From Acorus gramineus (lineage: Eukaryota; Streptophyta; Magnoliopsida; Acorales; Acoraceae), in the NCBI GenBank assembly GCA_030737835.1, contig JAUJYN010000020.1, forward strand, positions 2,604,001 to 2,668,000: DNA of 64,000 bases. The letters run 5' to 3'. The position numbers were made by a program, and so were the translations under genes. The notes below the pieces were generated by a model, which worked only from the letters and a program-made list of their open reading frames with translations, searched no databases and was not told the origin of the DNA. How positions within the stretch are numbered: position 1 is the stretch's first letter; every line of letters begins with the position of its first letter. Of the stretch, positions 11,993 to 23,549 are shown piece after piece.

Positions 11993-14900
11993 TTTCACGC
12001 CCTAGGGTAGCCGTCCCTAAGACGTGGCAATAATAAAATATCAGCTATCAATACCTGAGGTCAATAAAGACTCCAACAACAACACACAAGGTGGCAAAGC
12101 AAGGATAATGATAACTGACTAAAAAGCGGAAGAATAATATATAAACAATGTCTGTAAACCAAAAAATTTATTACAGACTCAAATACACAATCACTGTCCT
12201 GTGAGAGCCAAGTCTAGACCAAAGAAAATACAACATGTGCCACATGCACGATTTACAATACATACAATGACTCTAGGACTGCTGACAGCCTCGCACTCGC
12301 CACCCGCCGGAAGAACACTCTACACCCACAAGACCACGCCACAAGAAATCTCCAGCGCTACGCCCAACACTGCCCCCTGAAAAGAAACAGTATGCGAGGG
12401 GTGAGCTACAAGCTCAGTGAGTGGCTGAAAACCAATCACCATACATCAGTTCAATACATAAACAATTCCCTTTCAAGGTAAACATGGTGGAAACCCATGG
12501 ATAACTGGGTCACGCGGCGGCGCGACCAACCTCACCCTCACCCTCACTCCCGGAGGAAGACTCTTGGGACTTTTGGGGAGAGACCATACCGTTGGTCGAG
12601 GAGACCTGGGATTACTGGTCCACACAACACTACTGGATCACCAACCTCACCCTCACCCTCACTCCCGGAGGAAGACTCTTGGGACTTTTGGGGTGAGACT
12701 ATACCGTTGGTCAAGGAGACACTGGATTACTGGTCTACACAACACTACTGGATCATCTACATCGAGGTAACTACCCAACGGTGTCATTGAACATCGATAC
12801 GAGACCAGACCCAACAACTATGGGAACGGACGAACAACGAATGGGTCACGAGGTGACATGTCTTCACCTCATCTTCACCCTCACTCCCAGAGGGAGACTC
12901 TTGGGACTTTTGGAAGAGACTTAAACTGCTCTACACCCTTGGTCCACCGGTAGCCCTTTCCCCCACGTAGCCTCTACCTGGTATACTCCCACGATCAGTA
13001 CCTTCTGAACGCATCGGTGGTACCTACGGATGGGAGCCCTCTGTCAAGACAGCTTTCCCAACGCCGGGGAGTTCCTACATCGGATCCAACGAAGAAGAGA
13101 ACGATTCCACGCTAGCAATATCATTTGTTATCCCTCTCCCGGATAGCCTTTACCTAGTACACTCCCACGATCAGTACCGAATGCGTCCGTGGTACCTACG
13201 GATGGGAGTCCTCTGTCAGGAGAACTACAACCCGGGCCTCTTCAACACAGATGACATTGGGAGCAAACATTCCATGTTCGCAAAGCGAACCCAATGGAAA
13301 AACACTACACTCGATAATCACATATCGATGATAGCGAACACTATTGTACTCCCACACGGTTGCGTCGCTCGGACACAGGGGGGGTGTCACGCCCCAACTA
13401 CCGGCTTAACAATCCGATAAGATAATGAATTCTCCTGAATTCCAAACGAGTGCATCGCTCGGATACACGGGGCGATTACATCGCTAGCGCTCTAACTAAT
13501 AAGGTACAACCCGACAGCGGGTCATACCCACGCCTATTTCAGATAGGCCTGATTAGTTTTAACATGCGCATATATTTTATAGGAGAATTTAATCTTAGTT
13601 ATGTGCATGAACCATATGCACGATAACATATCAATTAATCATAGGGATACTCCCTAATCATAGATTTACATCATAATAAATCATACAACATGCATACATG
13701 GTCATTAATCACATAAGCACACAAGGCCTAACTTAAGCATGCGTTGGATATCACCAACTTAAAAGAAAGGGTCAAGCACGATCTCGCGCACTAACAGGTG
13801 CATGCCAATATTCCAAACGAACCTGAGTCGAGTAGGAAATTGCATCTACTTACTCAGTTCGTTCAAAGGGAGAGGGCGAGAGAGATCATCATCTCATAAA
13901 GCTGGTCATAGCTTTGCCCCATTAGCATGGGCGCAACAACTACACCACGCCCTCGAGTCTTATCGCAAGGGAATATTAGGCAGGTGCCCGTTATTAACCC
14001 AGACTTAATCATGCTAGATATTCCAATTAATATGGTGGGAGTAGTATTACAATACTACCTAAGGCATGCCGTATTCTATACACATTTCAAACAATACATG
14101 CCCATACTAGAGGGGCGCATGCAACACAACCATTCATACATGGATACAATACATGTATATAAGCCTAGCATGCAAGATATCTACATATTATAGCTTAAGC
14201 ATGGCCATACTACTTATCTACACAAGTAGTATAGCTAGGGGGCCCCATCGATGCGCGACGCGCGTCTACGCGCGTCGAGCGCATCCCGAGAGGGGGGGGG
14301 ATTGGATCGAACCACTCACCATACAACCCGGGACCTCGCGCATCCCATCCGACGAGATCTGCAAGGTAAGGGCATCAAATTTGGTGAGTAACATCACAAT
14401 TTAACACTTAGAATTTACTAGAAATGCCAAAGACTTAGACATGCACGCATACGGGCTCGCACGCATGCAAGCACGTGCGTACGCACGCATGCCCGAGTGC
14501 CCCAGCACCTACCCGAGACCCTGGGCAGCCCCACGCATGCCCCAGCACGCGCACGCACGCGCACGCACGCGCGCGCGCGCACTGACACCCAGTCCCGCGC
14601 CCAGACGCATGCCCCGCGCGCGCGCACGCTTGAGCGCGCCCGCACGCACTCGCGCGCACGCCCTGCGAGCACCCCTGCTCGCGCCAGTGCCAGCGCCCTT
14701 CTGCGTTTGCCTACGCGCGCACGGGCGCAGACAGCCCCCAGTGCGCGCCCAGCCAATCTTAACCCCTTTTTAACCCTCCCCAACCCCTCACACACACTCT
14801 AACCCATCTACCTAGCATGCATGACCTCCCCAACCATCCCAACAGCCCTAAAAAATCAAGAAGAAGGGGAAGAGGACTTACCAAAAGAGGGAAAGGGAAA

Positions 14901-15190
14901 GGGGGAGATGCGGGGTTCTCGACGCGCCCACGGCCACCTCAACCACCACCACCACCACGCCTCCTCTTCAGCCTCTCACCAGCCCTCTTTGGCTGCAAAT
15001 CAGGGGGGGGGAATGGTCATGAAAAGGTGCTTGAGAGAGGGGAAACAATAACATTAACAACACCTACACAAACCTTTCTCTTTCTCCTTCACCTTCTCCT
15101 TCTCTTCTCTTTGAGGAAATAACACAAACACATGGGGGGAGTGAAAAGAGAGAAAGAGAGACCCAAGAATCCCACGTGGGGAGTGGGAGG

Positions 15191-15227
<37 letters not shown>

Positions 15228-15777
15228 GGGCAAATAAATATCCAAAAGAGGGATACAAATGGCCAATTCGTCCCTGACTAGAAATTCTGTACATGCTTCA
15301 CTAGAACATCTATAACTTCCTCAATATAGATCCGAATTGCACAATTCAAAGTCCACTGGAAAGCCAAGAAGATTATCTACAACTTTCATGTTTATGCTCA
15401 GATTAAATAACCCCTCCAGCTATTCCGAAATGAGAGCTAAACATTGAACAGGGCTGCTGCCAGAATTTTTCATTCCCGGGGTATACTTGGAAAAATACCC
15501 ATAACTTTTACTACATGAATCCAGTTGATCTAATTCCACTTTTGTACGAAATTTAACTCAAAACTGAGCATCTCATGATAAAATCATATTTAAACCTCTT
15601 CATCTTTGATTTTAACAAAATTAAATCCAAATACCAAATCGGAAATACATAACTTCTAGGAGAAAATTTTGTAACTTAATTTTCAATCAGAGCGCTCCAA
15701 CTCCTGCAGGTGGCTAAAAGCCAAAATTTTAGCGACTCCGATCGAAAAATAAGGCTCCAAATGACACAGGCATAACA
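11993..15777 (-). mobile_element. LTR family A, copy 3 (complete, 3785 bp)
   Basis: A complete LTR, starting TGTTATGCC at 15777 on the minus strand and ending in the PBS-proximal hairpin with TGTCACG degraded to TTTCACG. It is the 5' LTR of the internal domain at 9244-11992 and also abuts the remnant at 15778. Predicted intron 2 is 14359-14881 (donor TTTTG/GTAAGT, acceptor CCTTGCAG). The intron 3 acceptor CTTTTCAG near 12380 is intact. It holds the GC block at about 14440-14755, two 115-bp repeat units from 12526 and a GA-rich run at 15191-15222. Confidence 0.85.
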
Positions 15778-16273
15778 CCGACAACCAAACAAGGAACACG
15801 GAGTACCCTAGCCCGGGTCTCAATGATGACCCCGCAAGGCCCCTTAATCCTGAGTAGGAAGACTGGAAGAAGACATCACCCCTTACATCCTCAAAACTTG
15901 AAATTGGCACCGCACACGAACTCCATGGTTACCAGCAATACCGATGCACGGGAAAGAAGCTCTATTATTGAGACGCAATTCATACCTTAGAAATTTCAAC
16001 CAATTCATCACTATCATACTACTGGGCTGGAATCTCCTACCCAAGCCTTAATCCCACAACAAGGGATCCAACAACTGACCCTATTCAGTCGACCTAGTCG
16101 ACAACTTAAGGGTGGGTCCAGGGGGGTCACGTCCACGTCAACGGATGCGAGGAGGCATGTCAGCAACCTAAAATAAACTTCTAAAACAAGAGTACTCGGA
16201 TGACAATCCTACGACTCATCATCTATACGACTAGACTTAGGCTCTGACAGGACCAGGCTCTGATACCAACTTT
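15778..16273 (-). mobile_element. Truncated internal domain with PBS
   Basis: About 500 bp matching 11488-11992: the PBS (16248-16268), leader and gag-start region, ATG near 16158. The remainder of the internal domain, including the polypurine tract, is deleted, so the fragment joins directly to the start of LTR A-3. Confidence 0.8.
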
Positions 16274-17463
16274 TGTCACGCCCCAGGGCGGCCGTCCCCG
16301 AGACGTGGCAATAATGAAATATCAGCTATCAAGTACAAGAGGTCAACAAAGACTCCAATAAACAATACACAAGCTGGCAAAGCAATGATAACTGATAACT
16401 CAACTGAAAAACGGAAGCATAAGATATCAACAATGTCTATAAACCAAAAACATTATTACAGACTCGAATACACAATCACTGTCCTGTGAGAGCCAAGTCT
16501 AGTCCAAATAAAATACAACCTGTGCCACATGCACGATTTACAATACATAAAATGACTCTAGGACTGCTGACAGCCTCGCACTCGCCACCCGTCGGAAGAA
16601 CGCTCCACGCCCATAAGACCACGCCACAGGGAAGCTCCAGCTCCACGCCCAACACTGCCCCTAAAAAGAAACAGTATGCGAGGGGTGAGCTACAAGCTCA
16701 GTGAGTGGCTGGAAACCAATCACCAATACAACAGTTCAATACTAAAGCAATTTTCTTTCAAGGAAAACGTGGGTTGAAACCCAATGGATAACAGGGTCAC
16801 GCGGCGGCGCGACCAACCTCACCCTCACCCTCACTCCCGGAGGAAGACTCTTGGGACTTTTGGGGAGAGACCATACCTGTTATATATGTGTCACGTTTAT
16901 CCTTCTGGTCACCTTTAGGACATTTCTGGCAGTTTCTCAACTTTTTCTTTTTTCGATCGGAACCACTAAAATTTTGGACTTTTGGCTATCATCATGAGCT
17001 TGAGAACTCCGATTGAAAATCTAACTGCACATTATGTGTCCTGGTGCCATTTCAAGCCACCCACGAAAATTTCATCGAATTCCGATAACGTTTCAGAATT
17101 TGGTAGTTCCGAATCGTATCCGGGTTTTGACCAAACGGAAAGTCATGGGGAGACTTGACCAAGTCAAAGAGGACTTTGACCAAGTCAAGTTTGACCATTG
17201 ACTTGGTCAAATTCTTTTCATTTTTTGTGTGGTTAGGTTGACTCAAAGTCAAACCACCAAAACCTAATTTTTTCTAAGTGTGTGAGTGTGTGAGTGTGTG
17301 TGTGTGTGTATGGCCCTTTAAGTGGGCGTCCACTTCTTCTTCCTCTTCTCTTCTCTTCTTCATCTCTCTCACACACAAATCCTCTCATCTCCTCTTCTTT
17401 ATTTCCACCATTAGAGCTAGTAGGAGAAGAAAAACAAGGAAACCCTAGAAGGGGAAAAGATAG

Positions 17464-17555
17464 GTAAGCTTGTGATCTATCTTTCGATGGTTTTGTTTTG
17501 GATTTTCCCCTTTCTCTACCTCCCTCTCATGGCTTCCTTTCCCCCTTGTTTTCAG
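17464..17555 (+). other. Predicted LTR intron 1 (92 bp)
   Basis: Donor GATAG/GTAAGCTTG and acceptor CCCCTTGTTTTCAG/CC with a pyrimidine-rich tract. The intron is T-rich. The same position in LTR copies at 20042 (22889-22980, also 92 bp), 2034, 25.5 kb and 29.3 kb has GTATGT, GTGAGT or GTAAGA donors and CAG acceptors. Confidence 0.6.
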
Positions 17556-17659
17556 CCATTTTTAGGGCTGAGAGTGGTCTTGGTAGTGGTGGTGTTGGTG
17601 GTGGCGATTTGGTGCGCGAAGGGCACCCGAGTTCCTCCCTTTGTTCTTCCTCTCTTTGG

Positions 17660-18225
17660 GTAAGTTTTCCTCCTCCCCTAGCCAGTTTAGGTGCTTGTTT
17701 AGGGTGTGTGATTGGGGGGTGGGGGAGGGCTGAGGAGGGGGTGGAAGGGGCTCGGGCACGCGTGCGGAGTCATCCGCGCGTGTGCGCGCGTGTCTGCACG
17801 CGCAGTCGGGCGCGCTGGCAGGTGCGCGAGGGTACATGCAGTCGCGCGGGCGTGCGCGCAGGCGTGCACGCGGAGTGCTGCGCAAGGGCACAGTACGCGC
17901 AGGGCTGGACACGCAGTGCGCGCAGGCGCGCGAGCGTGCGCGCGCGGGGCAGCGCGTCTGGGCGCGCGGGCAAGGGCACGGCAGTGTGCCCGGGGCGCAG
18001 GGGCACGTGCGGGCGTGCGCATTCGTGCGTGCGCGTGCGGGGGGCCATGCGTATGGCTGCCCGTGGGTTCGGGAGGGTGTCGGGGCACTCGGACTCGCGT
18101 GCGTACGCGCGTGCTGGCGTGCGTGCGGGCCCGTATGCATGCTTGTCCGAGTATTGGGTATTTCTAGTAAATTTCTTATGTATTTGTGTAGTTTACTCAC
18201 CATATTGAATGTCCCTGTCTTGCTG
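17660..18225 (+). other. Predicted LTR intron 2, GC-rich form
   Basis: Donor CTTTGG/GTAAGTTTTCC. The acceptor reads CTTGCTG/ATCTTGACGG, mutated from CTTGCAG, which is intact in the other B copies (28411 and 40550). The middle is the alternating GC block. Confidence 0.55.
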
Positions 18226-18261
18226 ATCTTGACGGATGGTCATGTAGCGACCCGGGTTTCG

Positions 18262-19081
18262 GTGAGTGGGACAATCAAACCCAGTGGGGAGGCGTTCGAT
18301 GCACGTAGGCGTGCATTGCCCTCCTTTGGGGCACCATAATTGTGTATTAACATGTATGATTATTATGTTGTATCCATGCCACCTTAGACTTTGCATGCTA
18401 GGGATATGCACTCATATATCATGTATAGAGGCCTATGCATGCCTAGAGACCATGTCCCTTGATTGGAAACCCCCGAACTATGCATGTTCCCATCTAGTTT
18501 AATCTAATTAAATCAGAATGAGAGCATATAGTTATAAGCATGCCTTAGAGAATATTATAACCTTGTTGTTATAATATATGCCTCCTCGCATCTTGGTTAT
18601 GCGCCCTGGAGGAATTCTTGGGAATTCATGACATTATTTATTGTTACAAATCGTTGTCGACGGATCCATGAGGATCATATCCGTGTGAGTAGGCTGTCTT
18701 CTCCTTTTGGTTGGATCCGATGTAGGAACTCCCCGGCGTTGGCTGACCTGACAGAGGGCTCCCGTCCGTAGGTACCTCCGATGTGTCGGACAGTACTGAT
18801 AGTGGGAGTGGACTAGGTGGAGGCTACGAGGGTGGGAGAGGCTACCGGGTGGACCAGGGGTGGAGAGCGGTCTAGTATGCCCCAAGAGGCCCATGTCACC
18901 CCCAGTAAAGGGTGAGGGTGAGGGGGGGAGGTGGGTTGGCGATGAAACGACCCACTAGAATGTGTTGTTGCTCCCGTTTTAAGGGGCTATAAATTATTTA
19001 AGGTTAATATGAATTGTGATGCATGGGTTGTGCTATTCACTGAGCGTGTGGCTCACCCCTCGCATATATTTTTTTCTCTAG
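18262..19081 (+). other. Predicted LTR intron 3
   Basis: Donor TTTCG/GTGAGTGG and acceptor TTTTTTTCTCTAG/TTATATC. In family A the same boundaries read GTGAGTGG and TTTCTTTTCAG/GGGCAG. Confidence 0.5.
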
Positions 19082-20041
19082 TTATATCTGAGTCAGATCT
19101 GAAGGAGGAGCTCCTCGAGGCACCACAGCAGTAGCGGAGCAACGTCACGTTCTGCGAGTGAGAGGCCATCAGCACCCCCTTTTGATTGTATGTATTGTTA
19201 TCCGTGCTTGGGCACATACTTGTATTTGGATGTCATTGTATATATATTGGCTCTCACAGGACAGTTGATTATGTATCGGGTCTGTAATATGTCTTTGAAT
19301 TACAGACTCAGTTGTTTGAGCTTCCGCTATTTGTATATATTATGTCAGCTACCTTATTGTCTGTGTTGTCATTTTTGATGTTGTTTAGAGTATGTTATTG
19401 ATCTCCTGTATAGACTGCTGATATTATATATACCTGCCGCGTCTCGAGGACGGCCACCCTGGGGCGTGACAATACCGTTGGTCGAAGAGACACGGAATTA
19501 CTGGTCCACACAACACTACTGGATCACCAACCTCACCCTCACCCTCACTCCCAGAGGGAGACTCTTGGGACTCTTGGGGAGAGACCATACGGTTGGTCGA
19601 AGAGACCCGGAATTACTGGTCTACACAACACTACTGGATCATCTACATCGAGATAACTGCCCAATGATGTCTTTGAACATCGATACGCAACTGGACCCAA
19701 CAACTATGGGAACGGACAAACCACGAATGGGTCACGCAGCGATGTGTCTTCACCTCATCCTCACCCTCACCCTTTAGAGGTGACATAGGACTTTTAGAGA
19801 GATTAGACTCCTCTACACCCTTGGTCCACCGGTAGCCCTTTCCCCGGGTAGTCTCTACCTAGTATACTCCCACGATCAGTACGCTTCCAAACGCATCGGT
19901 AATACCTACAGATGAGAGCCCTCTCTCAAAAAAGCTTTTCCAGCGTTGGGGAGTTCCTACACGGATACAACGAATGGGAGAACGATTCCACGCTCGCAAT
20001 ATCATTCGTTAGGCCTCTCCCGGGTAGCCTCTACCTGGTAT

Positions 20042-23000
20042 TGTCACGCCCCAGAGCGGCCGTCCCCGAGACGTGGCAATAATAAAATATCAGCTATCAA
20101 TACCTGAGGTCAAATAAAGACTCCAACAACAACAGAGAAGCTGGCAAAGCAAGGATAATGATAACTGACTGAAAAGCGGAAGCATAATATATAAACAATT
20201 AATTATACCAAAAACATTATTACAGACTCGAATACACAATCACTGTCCTGTGAGAGCCAAGTCTAGATCAAAGAAAATACAACCTGTGCCACATGCACGA
20301 TTTACAATACATACAATGACTCTAGGACTGCTGACAGCCTCGCACTCGCCACCCACCGGAAGAACGCTCCACGCCCATAAGACCACGCCACCGGAAAGCT
20401 CCAGCTCCACGCCCAACACTGCCCCTGAAAAGAAACAGTATGCGAGGGGTGAGCTACAAGCTCAGTGAGTGGCTGGAAACCAATCACCATACAACAGTTC
20501 AATACATAAACAATTCCCTTTCAAGGTAAACATGGGTGGAAATCCATGGATAACAGAGTCACGCGGCGGTGCGACCAACCTCAACCTCACCCTCACTCCC
20601 GGAGAAAGACTCTTGGGGCTTTTGGGGAGAGACCATACCGTTGGTCGAAGAGACCCAGAATTACTGGTCTACGCAACACTACTGGATCATCTACATCGAG
20701 GTAACTACCCAACGATGTCTTTGAACATCGATACGAGACCGGACCCAACAACTATGGGAACGGACAAACAACGAATGGGTCACGAGCCGATGTGTCTTCA
20801 CCTCGTCCTTACCCTCACTCCCGGAGGGAGACTCTTGGGACTTTTGGAAGAGACTTAGACTGCTCTACACCCTTGGTCCCCCGCGTAGCCTCTACCTGGT
20901 ATACTCCCACGATCAGTTCGCTTTCGAACGCATCGATGGTACCTACGGATGGGAGCACTCTGTCAGGACCGCTTTTCCAACGCCGGGGAGTTCCTACATT
21001 CGATCCAACAAAGGGGAGAATGATTCCACGCTCGCAATATCATTCGTTAGCCCTCTCCCGGGTAGCCTCTACCTGGTACACTCCCATGATCAGTACGCTC
21101 CCGAACGCATCGGTGGTACCTACGGATGGGAGCCCTCTATCAGGACAGCTACAACCCGGGCCTCTTCATCACGGACGACATTGGGAGTAAACATTCCATG
21201 TTCGCAAAGCGAACCCAATAGAAAAACAACTACTCTCGATAATCACTTATCGATATATCGAATACTACTGTACTCCCACACCATTGCGTCGCTCAGACAC
21301 AAAGGGGGTTGCCTCTGCTCTCACGTAGAAATAATCCCATAAGCTAATGAATTCTCCTGAATTCCGAATGAGTGCATCGCTAGGATGCACGGGGCGATTA
21401 CATCGCTAGCGCTCTAACTAATAAGGTACAACCCGACAGCGGGTCATACCCACGCCTATTTCAGATAGGCCTATCAGTTTTTAACATGCGCATATAAATA
21501 TATCCAACTATGTGCATGAACCATATGCACAATCATCTAATAATTATAGGGACACTCCCTAACATGGATTTACATCATAATAAATCATACAACATGCATA
21601 CATGGTCATTAATCACAAGGCCTAACTTAAGCATGCGTTGGATATAGCCAACTTAAAAGAAAGGGTCAAGCGCGATCTCGCGCACTAACAGGTGCATGCC
21701 AATATTCCAAACAAACCTGAGTCGAGTAGGAAATCGCATCTACTTACTCAGTTCGTTCAGAGGGAGAGGGCGAGAGAGATCATCATCTCATGAAGCTGGT
21801 CATAGCTTTGCCCCATTAGCATGGGCGCAACAGCTACACCACGCCCTCGAGTCTTATCGCAAGGGAATATTAGGCAGGTGCATGTTATTAACCCAGACTT
21901 AATCATATTGTATATTCCCATTAATATGGTGGGAGTAGTATTACAATACCACCTAAGACATGCCATATTCTATACATCCATACACATTTACAACATACAT
22001 GCCCATACTAGAGGGGCTCATGCAACACAATCATTTATACATGAATACAATACATGTATATAAGCCTAGCATGCAAGATATCTACATATTACAGCTTATG
22101 CATGGCCATACTACTTATCTACACAAGTAGTATAGCTAGGGGGGCCCATCGATGCGCGACGCGCGTCTACGCGCGTCGAGCGCATCCCGAGAGGGGGGGG
22201 GATTGGATCGAACCACTCACCGATACCCGGATCGCCGCGCGTCCGGTCTACGAGATCTGCAAAACACAACCAATGATCCATAATTAAATTATGGAACCTC
22301 CTATCACACATATAAGCTTACTTCATGAAGACCCTAACCCCTGATACTTCCATATTATCACCCAAGACACATGCAACCAACTCCTTGACACTCAACCAAG
22401 CAAAACTGCTAAACCTGCTGCAACCAGCCCTACTAATTGGTCTTCACAGCACCCAATACACTTCCAAAAATTATGCAATAAATCATGCACATTCTATGAT
22501 ATGCTGGGATCATAATCCATGAAGACATTAGAACCTAATTTTGCCTCTACAAGCCCGAAACAAATTATTTCCAGAAGCAGGTCAATTCCTATGCGAATCT
22601 GGACAGGCCATACAAAACAGGTTCTAACTTACAACACAGATATCATAATGACCCCAAATTTCATATATAACATCTAGACACATAGATGATCAAATCATAA
22701 GAAGACATAATCCTAAAAATATGCCTCTAAATACTAGATTCACTGAGATCTTTAAAAGACAGTGAGCTGCCTTACCGAAACAGGGGGAGGGAATTGGGGA
22801 GATGCGGGGTTCTCGACACACCCACGACCACCTCAACCACCACCACCACTACCACCACCTCCTCAGCCACTCCTCAAGCCTTTATTGGCTGAAAACAGGG
22901 GTGGGGAAGAGGCATGAGAGGGAGTTAGAGAGAAGGGAATCAAGCACAAACAACAACACCTAAAGCTTGCACACACATACCTTCTCTTTTCCTTTTAATG

Positions 23001-23549
23001 TTTCTTCTTCTTCTCCTTCTTTTTCTACTTCTCTTTAACACTCAAAACAAAGAAAACCAGGGAGTGAAGGAGAGAGTGAGAGGGAGAGGATGTGAAGGGG
23101 ACGCCCAAACATAGTGTACACACACACACACTCACACACACACACACATTAAATGGTGAAAAAGGGGGTGGGTGAGGTTAGACTAAGTCAACCTAGCCAA
23201 GCTAAAAAACAAAACTCAAAGACTTGTCAAAGTTCATCTTTGACCTGGGTCAAAGTCTTCATTGACTTGGTCAAAGTCTCCCCTTTGACAATCCAGTATC
23301 GACCAAAACCCGGAACTGCATATTTTTTTCCAACCACTATTGAAATTCGATGAAATTTTTATGAGTTGCTCAAAATGGCACCAGAACTCATAATATGCGG
23401 TTAGATTTTCAATCAGAGCACTCTAACTCCCGTAGGTGGCTAAAAGCCAAAATTTTAGCGGCTCCAATCGAAAAAATTAAAAAGACCCTGAATGACCCAG
23501 AAGTGACCAAGGCTTAACCGAAATGGCTCCAAATGACACAAGCATAACA
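20042..23549 (-). mobile_element. Solo LTR, family A variant, nested in LTR A-4 (3508 bp)
   Basis: It begins on the minus strand with TGTTATGCTTGTGTC and ends with GGGGCGTGACA. The host resumes on each side (ACCTGGTAT before, TATACCCC after), but only TAT is shared, so the duplication is imperfect. Predicted introns are intron 1 at 22889-22980 and intron 2 at 22257-22775 (519 bp, AT-rich form: donor TTTCG/GTAAGG, acceptor TTTTGCAG). The intron 3 acceptor CTTTTCAG near 20427 is intact. Its start region carries the CCATTTCGGTTAAGCCTTGG variant also seen at 31150 and 45875. A CA-repeat lies at 23111-23149. Confidence 0.85.
22257..22775 (-). other. Predicted LTR intron 2, AT-rich form (519 bp)
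   Basis: This sits at exactly the same exon boundaries as the GC-rich intron of other copies: exon 2 ends near GAACCCCGCATCTCCCC and exon 3 starts ATCTCGT. The sequence between is unrelated and AT-rich. Donor TTTCG/GTAAGGC and acceptor TTGTGTTTTGCAG are both near consensus. The copy at 24854-25372 has the same length. Confidence 0.65.

Larger units (their letters stand above)
16878..19471 (+). mobile_element. Solo LTR, family B, copy 1 (2594 bp) with ATACC duplication
   Basis: It starts TGTTATATATGTGTCACG and ends GGGGCGTGACA. The host sequence ATACC is duplicated exactly at 16873-16877 and 19472-19476, a 5-bp target duplication as in Ty3/gypsy integration, and no internal domain remains. 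Splice-like signals are intron 1 at 17464-17555, intron 2 at 17660-18225 and intron 3 at 18262-19081. A GT-rich run lies at 17279-17309 and the GC block at about 17750-18150. A solo LTR forms when the two LTRs of an element recombine. Confidence 0.92.
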
